From assembly GCA_016267585.1 (NCBI GenBank), contig JACQUT010000196.1, positions 1 to 6,265 on the forward strand: a stretch of 6,265 nt of DNA, in the 5' to 3' direction. Every line of letters starts with the position of its first letter. Positions within the stretch are counted from its first letter, which is position 1. The notes under the pieces are model-generated. The model ran no database searches, was not told the DNA's origin, and saw only the letters and a program-made list of their open reading frames with translations. The stretch comes from Cyanobacteria bacterium NC_groundwater_1444_Ag_S-0.65um_54_12. Lineage in GTDB: Bacteria > Cyanobacteriota > Sericytochromatia > S15B-MN24 > VGJW01. Of this stretch, positions 1 to 5,163 are shown piece after piece. Both the position numbers and the translations under genes were made by a program.

Positions 1-239
1 GAGCTGAACTACTGGTTCTTCGAGGTGCAGAAGGGATTCTTCGAAATTCTCGGCTGCGGCCACGAGCGATCCTGACAGAGCTTTCAGCCGTCAACCAGGC
101 AACCTACGGTTATTCGCCTTCTACCGTCGTGGATTATCTCGCCACATTTGGTTATCGGCCAACCGCCGTCACCGAAAAGGGATTGGTGCCAGGATGGCCT
201 CAGCTTGGCGCAGAAGACGCTTTGTTCTTGAGGGACTAG
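1..239 (+). CDS. FkbM-family methyltransferase, C-terminal end (5' partial)
   Basis: The frame with codons starting at position 3 is open from the window edge to the TAG at 237-239 and gives 78 residues. It begins AELLVLRGAEGILRN, continues RAILTELSAVNQ and YGYSPSTVVDYLATFGYRP, and ends EDALFLRD. The LEVLRGAEE-like helix, the strand ending in E(L/I)S and the 'YGYS...V.DYL...GYR' segment are the usual C-terminal pattern of FkbM SAM-dependent methyltransferases. These commonly O-methylate sugars or polyketides and are frequent in polysaccharide clusters. The SAM-binding N-terminal part lies upstream of the window, so the substrate cannot be inferred. The gene is convergent with the leftward operon ending at 299. 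A competing frame from position 1 stops at 75 (ends GCGHERS) and looks like no known family. Family call from recognised motifs only. Confidence 0.75.
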   Translation, partial: AELLVLRGAEGILRNSRLRPRAILTELSAVNQATYGYSPSTVVDYLATFGYRPTAVTEKGLVPGWPQLGAEDALFLRD

Positions 240-241
240 AG

Positions 242-271
242 AAAAAAACGTAGCCGTTGTCGCTTTGGCTA
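242..271 (-). terminator. Possible intrinsic terminator of the leftward operon
   Basis: Read on the minus strand just after the stop codon at 299, there is a 5-bp perfect stem, TAGCC/GGCTA (271-267 with 255-251). The loop is 11 nt. Two bases (CG) follow, then seven T (248-242). A stem followed by a T-run is the intrinsic terminator pattern, and it sits 28 nt past the end of the last leftward gene. The stem is short and the loop large, so it may be weak. In the plus direction there is no T-run, so it would not serve the methyltransferase gene. Confidence 0.4.
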
Positions 272-298
272 AACAGGTATGAGTAGTGGTTTAACTCG

Positions 299-1012
299 TC
301 ACAGCTCGATGCCTAGCGAAGATCCAGCCAGCCAGCCTCCACCTGCGCGGCCGGCGGTAATTCCGATACCCCAAGGACCATTCCAGCGCGTACCCACATT
401 GGCATCAAACCCATCCCATTCAGCTAGCAGCTGAAATCCACCCGGCAACGCCCATATCAAGCCGGCTAACAAACCATCGAGAAAGGGTTCGCTTCTGGCT
501 TGCTTATCAATCGATCTGTCGCCTAGCCCGCCACCCACGGTAACAGCTAATGGTCCGGCTTTATAGGTTGCCACGCCAAAGGCTGCCGTCATCCCGTAAT
601 GAGTCTTGAGTGCCGGACCATGACTTAGGAAGTTGGCGGAAACCGGATCTACTACACCAAAGGCCACCGCAACGCCATACCAAGGTAGTGGCAGGCGGAT
701 CTTCAATGTCAGCGTTCTGTGCACCAAGTAAGGTAGTACCGGAACTTGCGGATCTGACCACCCGACTATTTGCAGCAAGCCTAACGTCCCTTCAAAATTC
801 GGGAAGAATGGAACGGTTACCAGGTAGGTGCGGTTGACTGGCAGGTCACCAGTCGTTCCGAGCAAAGTTCTTGGAGCAGAGAGCCAGTTAAAACTGAGGC
901 TCAAATTTTCCCGAACCTCAGCTGTGGGCACATGCAACAGGCCGGAATAACCAGCAATTGCTGCGCCAACACTGGGAGTTGCCGATAAAAAGGCAGCCAC
1001 CAAGGGGTTCAT
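299..1012 (-). CDS. YjbH/GfcD-like outer-membrane beta-barrel, N-terminal-half protein
   Basis: This 237-residue protein resembles the first half of YjbH/GfcD (DUF940, PF06082), a family of outer-membrane barrels tied to exopolysaccharide or capsule export. Near the mature N-terminus it has GYSGLLHVPTAEV (residues 21-33), matching the family opening 'GG.GLL.TPTAR'. Near the C-terminus it has GGFQLLAEWDGFDANVGTRW (191-210), matching the family's 'L.L.LEYEG.DYN.G..Y'. Alternating hydrophobic and polar residues between them fit beta-strands. E. coli YjbH has about 700 residues; this one stops after the first barrel, and the rest resembles the product of 5164-6243. Residues 1-20 form a weak signal peptide with no Lys or Arg. 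The ATG overlaps the previous stop (ATGA, 1012-1009), with a weak GAGA at 1022-1019. No upstream start exists in frame before the TGA at 1048-1046. It is last in the operon. Confidence 0.7.
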   Translation of the reverse strand: MNPLVAAFLSATPSVGAAIAGYSGLLHVPTAEVRENLSLSFNWLSAPRTLLGTTGDLPVNRTYLVTVPFFPNFEGTLGLLQIVGWSDPQVPVLPYLVHRTLTLKIRLPLPWYGVAVAFGVVDPVSANFLSHGPALKTHYGMTAAFGVATYKAGPLAVTVGGGLGDRSIDKQARSEPFLDGLLAGLIWALPGGFQLLAEWDGFDANVGTRWNGPWGIGITAGRAGGGWLAGSSLGIEL

Positions 1013-1728
1013 CGTAGATCTCGATATTCGTAACGCGGCAAAAGCTCATCGGTCAGCTGGCCAAGGGCTCGGCGCACTGCTACTTCTTGGAAAAATCCCA
1101 GTGTTTCCTCACTGGTTTTACTCTCGGGGGTAACAGTGTCGGGCTCACGATTCGACCAGGTAAAATTACTGGTTTGTGGCAGCTCCACCATACCCACCGC
1201 TTCCTTGTGCCAGAGCGTTTGTGAGGTAGCCGGAACTATCAAGCGTGCTTCTACTACCGCCCTGAATTGTATTTCTTGATTTGGCTGGCTGCCAAGCTCC
1301 TGACGTACGTATGGCAACGTGCCAAATTCTCGCTTGGCCAAGGGTGCTGTTATTGCGGTAGCTGATTTGCTAACGGCGACTGCCTCCTTTACTGTTACTT
1401 CGAGACGCGGCTGTTCGAACTCGTTGGGTTTTACTACTACTGCCGACTCTCGCAAGGCAAAGGTCAGCAGCTCAGCTGCGGTGGCGGTCATGGCACTTAA
1501 CTCGGTCTCGTTTGCGGAAGCGAAAATCATAGCAGTGCCCTGGGCTGCTAACGTTCGATCACCGGATACTTCGGTAGAGGGCGTAGCAGGAATGACTACC
1601 AATTCCTTGATTCCGAGATGTCCCCAATCCACTGCGGAACGTCGCAAGATCAGCTCTTGCATGCTGCATCCCGTTATCCCGGCAAGCATTACCAGCAGCC
1701 ATGCACCGATATTTTCTATTGATCTCAT
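1009..1728 (-). CDS. Lipoprotein B of unknown family
   Basis: The product has 239 residues from the ATG at 1728. It starts with a lipoprotein signal, MRSIENIGAWLLVMLAGITGC, whose lipobox ITGC makes Cys21 the lipidated residue. Ser22 at +2 favours transport to the outer membrane under the E. coli Lol rule. The open frame extends upstream to an ATG at 1857, but that would overlap the previous gene by 119 bp and bury the signal peptide. The ATG at 1728 has AGGA at 1740-1737 with an 8-nt spacer. I do not recognise the family. Visible features are an early strand KELVVIPATP (40-49), a Thr/Ala-rich middle, and a C-terminal helix ending in TDELLPRYEYRDLR. This layout recalls small envelope-assembly lipoproteins (LptE or CsgG type), but the resemblance is too loose for an assignment. 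Its stop overlaps the start of the YjbH N-half gene, so the two are probably translationally coupled. Confidence 0.8.
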   Translation of the reverse strand: MRSIENIGAWLLVMLAGITGCSMQELILRRSAVDWGHLGIKELVVIPATPSTEVSGDRTLAAQGTAMIFASANETELSAMTATAAELLTFALRESAVVVKPNEFEQPRLEVTVKEAVAVSKSATAITAPLAKREFGTLPYVRQELGSQPNQEIQFRAVVEARLIVPATSQTLWHKEAVGMVELPQTSNFTWSNREPDTVTPESKTSEETLGFFQEVAVRRALGQLTDELLPRYEYRDLR

Positions 1729-1736
1729 ATCAAGCA

Positions 1737-1740
1737 TCCT
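1737..1740 (-). promoter_or_regulatory. Ribosome binding site deciding the lipoprotein B start
   Basis: AGGA (minus strand, 1740-1737) overlaps the TAG of lipoprotein A (1741-1739). It lies 8 nt before the ATG at 1728. It is too close to serve the ATG at 1737, which it touches, so it favours 1728. Confidence 0.5.
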
Positions 1741-2404
1741 AGTCAATCTGCGATATCTTGGCCCATACTCGCGCTGTTGTGACGGGCTGCACGCTAAAGG
1801 TAAATGATAATGTCGCTGTACTGGCAAGCTGATCGACCGGCAATCGCAATATGACATCGCCTTTAGCTCCCGCCGGAGCGGGGAAAGCTAAACGACCACC
1901 CACCCTCTCATCTGGCATGATCTGCCTTTCGAGTAGCATGGAGCGCAGCACGAAGGTAAAAGCGGCAGCCTGATCTTTTGCTATTTCAGCATTGACAATG
2001 GGATAAGTAGGCCAATTACGCTTGTAATCTTCGAGCGTCAGCGCTGCCAGGACCCGACCACCGGCCTGCAGGGTAGCTTCTTGCGGCCTTAGCGTCGCTC
2101 GAAGTTTGCCAGTATTATGTAATTGCAACCTGAAGATAATATTGTCCTCGCCATAGGGGTTTACGACCCGTTGAACATTACCCAAGATCGAGCGACTGGT
2201 CACGATTCGTTCACCTGGCCCCCAATAGCTAGACGTTGCCAGCAAAGTAAATGCCGTAGCATTGACTTCGCGTGGCTCCAGTTGCCAACGTTCCTCTAGT
2301 TGCGGCGCGCGCTGGCGTAGACCTAGATCACAACCTGGTAAAGCTATTAGCAGCCATCCGGCCGCTATCATATTGACTAGTAATTTATCGAACAACCAGA
2401 GCAT
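1739..2404 (-). CDS. Lipoprotein A of unknown family
   Basis: The product has 221 residues. The N-terminus MLWLFDKLLVNMIAAGWLLIALPGC has one Lys, a hydrophobic core and a Cys25 lipobox (LPGC; Pro at -2 is uncommon). Asp26 at +2 is the classical Lol-avoidance residue in enterobacteria, which would keep the protein on the periplasmic face of the inner membrane. The same rule sends lipoprotein B to the outer membrane. I recognise no family. The middle (about residues 88-117, around IIFRLQLHNTGKLRATL) reads like an Ig-like beta-sandwich strand pattern, and the C-terminus is also strand-rich. It does not resemble GfcB/YjbF, the usual lipoprotein of YjbH operons. The ATG is 4 nt past the ilvC-like stop with no clear Shine-Dalgarno, so translational coupling is likely. 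A later ATG at 2371 (M12) would give a shorter signal and cannot be excluded. Confidence 0.8.
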   Translation of the reverse strand: MLWLFDKLLVNMIAAGWLLIALPGCDLGLRQRAPQLEERWQLEPREVNATAFTLLATSSYWGPGERIVTSRSILGNVQRVVNPYGEDNIIFRLQLHNTGKLRATLRPQEATLQAGGRVLAALTLEDYKRNWPTYPIVNAEIAKDQAAAFTFVLRSMLLERQIMPDERVGGRLAFPAPAGAKGDVILRLPVDQLASTATLSFTFSVQPVTTARVWAKISQID

Positions 2405-2408
2405 GCCG

Positions 2409-3407
2409 CTACGCTTGCTGCATGCGAGAGCGTAACCGAGCTCCCACGACTTCGATCGGGTGATTTGCTGTTTGCTGGCGAGCTAGCTGTAGCATTGGCA
2501 TGCCAGTACTTGCTTCGGTGAGCCAGCGTTTGCTAAAATCTCCACTCCGCACACTCGCCAGAATCTCGTGCATGGCCGCGCGTAAAGGCAATTGCTGAAA
2601 CAGCGCCCCACTTTGCAGCGCGCCAAACTCTGCCGTATTGCTGATTCCTTGGTGCATGCCGACCAGTCCCCCGGAATGCAGTAAATCGACGACTAATTTG
2701 AGTTCGTGCAAGCACTCAAAATAAGCCACCTCTGGCGGAAAGCCGGCTTCAACCAGTACTTCGAATCCGGTTTTTACTAACTGGGTAATTCCACCGCACA
2801 AGACCGCTTGCTCCGAGACCAAGTCCGCCTCCGTTTCTTCGGCCACCGTTACTTCAAGCACACCACATCGTCCACAGCCCAGGGCCGCGGCATAGGCTGC
2901 TGCCAGCTCTTTCGCGTGTCCACTGACATCTTGGTGAACAGCTAGCAATCCGGGCACGCCGCTACCGCGCAGGTAGGCCTCGCGTACTGCCTTACCTTGG
3001 CCTTTAGGAGCCACCAGTATGGCATCGAGGTCTGCTCGTGGTCTTACCGCGCCGTAATGTAAAGCAAAACCATGCGCGAATACCAACCCGCAGGGTGCCC
3101 GCAAGGCCGGCTCGATTGCCGTGTAGACTTCTGCCATCACTTCGTCTGGTACTAGCATGGCTACCAAGCGTGCATCCTGTACCGCCGCTTTTGGGGATAA
3201 AACCGTAAAACCGGCATCACATGCCGCCAAATAGCGAGTAGCCGTACTAGGTAAGCCAACGATCACTTCAGCTCCCGAATCGCGCAAATTCAAAGCATGT
3301 GATTGCCCTTGGGCACCGTAACCCAGCACCGCTATTCGCATGCCGATAATGGCATCTGAAGTCAAGTCATAACTAAGAGGCAACTGCCCATCCTCCACAG
3401 GTGCCAT
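2409..3407 (-). CDS. ilvC: Ketol-acid reductoisomerase (class I), divergent
   Basis: The 332-residue product matches class I KARI, the cytoplasmic enzyme that isomerises and reduces acetolactate (or acetohydroxybutyrate) to the dihydroxy acid in valine, leucine and isoleucine synthesis. The Rossmann part has GYGAQG (29-34). Catalytic positions of the family are all present: H112 (FAHGF), K135 (APKG), D195 and E199 (ETEADLVSEQ), E231 and E235 (YFECLHELKL), and S256 (ISNTAE). Oddities are APKGQG where APKGPG is usual; the loop after beta-2, GLPSTATRYL (51-60), lacking the Arg and Ser that normally hold the NADPH 2'-phosphate; and a degenerate segment after TAEFG (259-270) where YGDY..GPR is usual. 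Length is close to normal for class I, with about 9 extra N-terminal residues. The start has GAGGTA at 3417-3412. It heads an operon of envelope genes, with no other branched-chain amino acid gene in the window. It could be the only ilvC copy or a repurposed paralogue. Confidence 0.9.
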   Translation of the reverse strand: MAPVEDGQLPLSYDLTSDAIIGMRIAVLGYGAQGQSHALNLRDSGAEVIVGLPSTATRYLAACDAGFTVLSPKAAVQDARLVAMLVPDEVMAEVYTAIEPALRAPCGLVFAHGFALHYGAVRPRADLDAILVAPKGQGKAVREAYLRGSGVPGLLAVHQDVSGHAKELAAAYAAALGCGRCGVLEVTVAEETEADLVSEQAVLCGGITQLVKTGFEVLVEAGFPPEVAYFECLHELKLVVDLLHSGGLVGMHQGISNTAEFGALQSGALFQQLPLRAAMHEILASVRSGDFSKRWLTEASTGMPMLQLARQQTANHPIEVVGARLRSRMQQA

Positions 3408-3411
3408 GAAC

Positions 3412-3417
3412 TACCTC
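3412..3417 (-). promoter_or_regulatory. Ribosome binding site of the ilvC-like gene
   Basis: GAGGTA on the minus strand, with GAGG ending 6 nt before the ATG at 3407-3405. It is the strongest Shine-Dalgarno in the window and fixes the start of the first leftward gene. Confidence 0.6.
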
Positions 3418-3440
3418 ATTCTAGCCCGTTCACGATACCG

Positions 3441-3468
3441 CTGACCGCACCGGATCCCCTGTTATGCT
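3441..3468 (+). promoter_or_regulatory. Candidate sigma-70 promoter for the OPX operon
   Basis: The -35 candidate CTGACC (3441-3446, four matches to TTGACA) is followed by a 16-nt spacer and the -10 candidate TATGCT (3463-3468, four matches to TATAAT). A TG one base upstream of the -10 (3460-3461) makes it an extended -10. Transcription would begin near 3475 and leave a leader of about 30 nt before the ATG at 3505. Found by eye; the match is moderate. Confidence 0.4.
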
Positions 3469-3488
3469 ACCATGCACCAAGGTATAGC
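3466..3488. repeat. Imperfect inverted repeat in the divergent intergenic region
   Basis: GCTACC (3466-3471) pairs with GGTATAGC (3481-3488) apart from a 2-nt TA bulge, across a 9-nt loop. It overlaps the candidate -10 and likely transcription start of the OPX operon, so it could be an operator or a leader hairpin. Chance is also plausible at this size. Confidence 0.3.
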
Positions 3489-3504
3489 TTAACTCAAAGA
3501 TATC

Positions 3505-5154
3505 ATGCCGAATTCGACCTTCTTTCATCTTGGTGCGGTCATTGTTTGGTGCCTGTACCTAGCCGTCTATCCGGCATTCGCCCAGCTCAACAGCTCTGTC
3601 GCCGATAGGGGTGGGTATTCAAGACAACCAGTCATTGAATCATCAACTAGTGAATCGGTACGTTACGAATCTAACGCTTCAGCGATCGCAGAAAGCCTGG
3701 CAATTGATAGCCCTCAAGCAATTCATGATTTTCGACTCAACGTCGGGGATACCTTTACTGTAAACATCTGGGGAAAAGATCTGCAATTTACTCGGACCTA
3801 TACCGTACCGTTCGAGGGCCGTATTTTCTTGCCGCAATTCGGTGAGATTCCTGTCATAGGCCTTACCACGGCTCAGGTACGAAATCAACTGGCTTCACTG
3901 ATGAACAAACGTCATACAGATCTTAATGTTTCAGTGTTGTTATCTGCTACCCGGCCTATCAAGGTCTTTGTTACCGGCCTGGTAAACCGGCCTGGTGTCG
4001 TGACCGTACCGGCTATCTCACGCTTATCGGCGGCGCTAGATCGCGCTGATGGCATTTTATCCGAAGGCTCGCAGCGCCGTATCCGCATCACGCGAGCCGA
4101 TTCCGCTAGTTTGTTGCGCATCGATCTCTATCGATTCTTGATCGAAGGTGAAATTGACAGCAATCCTTTGCTCAAAGCTGGCGACGTAATCAACGTTCCG
4201 CCGGTTACTCATCTCGCCACGCTTACTGGGGCAGTGCACCGACCAGGAACTTATGAGTTCCTTCCCGGCGATACCTTGGCAGATCTACTAGTACTCGCAC
4301 ATGGACCAAAGCCAGACGCGGCGCTTTCTCAAGGCAGCTTGGTCAATCTACAGAGCATGCGTAAGGCGGACCGTGTTGAACGCCATATTGACTTGACCGC
4401 CGATAATACGCTAAAGCGCAAATTACAGCATCTCGATCAGCTCACGATACCTAATAATACCCTCAGCTTCGTCAGCTTGCCCCGGACGCAGGTGACCGTT
4501 GCTGGAGCAGTAGCCAAGAGTGGCACCTATGTCTTGACATTGGGTACCCGGTTGCGCGATGCCCTGGCACTGGTCGGTGGCATCAAACCGGGTTCTGGTC
4601 TGCATGAAGTACGAATCTACCACAAGGTTCGTTCTGGCGAAGCACGGTTCGAGAATCCCACCAAGGCTGACGCTTATAAGTTACTGTTCGAGAATGACGA
4701 GAGCCAGAATATTCAGTTACAGGACGGCGATCTCGTACTAGTACCAGACAGCAAGGATCTTGCCGAGGATTCGGCGGTCTATGTCCATGGCCAAGTCGGT
4801 AATCCAGGTAAGATTCCCTATCGTTCCAACGATCGTCTTTCCGATTATCTGAACAAATCAGGCGGCCCGTTGCCGCGAGCGAATTTACGTCGCATTATCA
4901 TCACACGCGCCAGTACCAATGAGACCTTTGCCGTAGATGCCCAGCGAATCTTGCGCGAAGGGCACTTCGAGGAAGATCCGATCCTTAGACCAGGCGATAT
5001 AGTGGATGTACCAGAAGAGTTCTTTTATTTCGCGAATTTCCATGACGTAGTGAATATCGTTTCTGCCGTTGCTAGCACGGTTACCATAGTTGCGGCTGCC
5101 TGGTCGCTGGTGAATAATTTCCGAGTTCCCTTGTCCGAAGCGGGATCTAGATAA
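3505..5154 (+). CDS. Polysaccharide export (OPX/Wza-type) outer-membrane protein with SLBB repeats
   Basis: This 549-residue exported protein belongs to the outer-membrane polysaccharide export family, which passes capsule or exopolysaccharide from periplasm to surface. Residues 1-26 form a signal peptide, with likely cleavage at AFA|Q; its n-region has no Lys or Arg. A Poly_export domain follows at about 72-147, starting DFRLNVGDTFTVNIWGKD. Four SLBB-type units follow, each opening with a G.V..PG-like turn: 152-233 (VTGLVNRPG), 237-317 (LTGAVHRPGTYEF), 329-416 (VAGAVAKSGTYVL) and 424-505 (VHGQVGNPGKIPY). Three of them close with a GD-V-VP motif. A C-terminal helix (about 507-538, rich in Val, Ala and Ile) resembles the Wza outer-membrane helix. 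There is no lipobox, unlike Wza itself. The only usable start is ATG 3505, since TAA at 3490-3492 blocks extension; the Shine-Dalgarno is poor (AAAGA, 3496-3500). The YjbH C-half gene follows after 9 nt. Confidence 0.9.
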   Translation: MPNSTFFHLGAVIVWCLYLAVYPAFAQLNSSVADRGGYSRQPVIESSTSESVRYESNASAIAESLAIDSPQAIHDFRLNVGDTFTVNIWGKDLQFTRTYTVPFEGRIFLPQFGEIPVIGLTTAQVRNQLASLMNKRHTDLNVSVLLSATRPIKVFVTGLVNRPGVVTVPAISRLSAALDRADGILSEGSQRRIRITRADSASLLRIDLYRFLIEGEIDSNPLLKAGDVINVPPVTHLATLTGAVHRPGTYEFLPGDTLADLLVLAHGPKPDAALSQGSLVNLQSMRKADRVERHIDLTADNTLKRKLQHLDQLTIPNNTLSFVSLPRTQVTVAGAVAKSGTYVLTLGTRLRDALALVGGIKPGSGLHEVRIYHKVRSGEARFENPTKADAYKLLFENDESQNIQLQDGDLVLVPDSKDLAEDSAVYVHGQVGNPGKIPYRSNDRLSDYLNKSGGPLPRANLRRIIITRASTNETFAVDAQRILREGHFEEDPILRPGDIVDVPEEFFYFANFHDVVNIVSAVASTVTIVAAAWSLVNNFRVPLSEAGSR

Positions 5155-5156
5155 GG
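5153..5156 (+). promoter_or_regulatory. Ribosome binding site supporting a TTG start
   Basis: AAGG at 5153-5156 overlaps the TAA stop of the OPX gene and lies 7 nt before TTG 5164. This makes TTG the best start for the downstream gene and suggests translational coupling. Confidence 0.5.
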
Positions 5157-5163
5157 TTTTCCC

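Noticed and set aside
1..75. Open frame from position 1 ending at the TGA at 73-75 (ending GCGHERS)
   Set aside because: The frame starting at position 3 continues to 239 with FkbM motifs; two overlapping same-strand coding frames here are unlikely.
1319..1807. 162-codon plus-strand open frame
   Set aside because: It lies antisense to lipoprotein B and the end of lipoprotein A, both of which have clear lipoprotein signals; its translation is Ser/Ala-rich with no recognisable domain.
1729..1857. N-terminal extension of lipoprotein B to the ATG at 1857
   Set aside because: It would overlap lipoprotein A by 119 bp and place 43 Arg/Ser-rich residues before a good lipoprotein signal; the ATG at 1728 has a well-spaced AGGA.
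3418..3423. TAGAAT as a -10 for the leftward operon
   Set aside because: No -35 match at 16-18 nt, and transcription would begin inside the Shine-Dalgarno of the ilvC-like gene.
3973..3996. 11-bp direct repeat ACCGGCCTGGT (3973-3983 and 3986-3996)
   Set aside because: It lies inside the first SLBB unit, encodes different residues in each copy because of the 13-nt offset, and has no further copies; probably coincidence.
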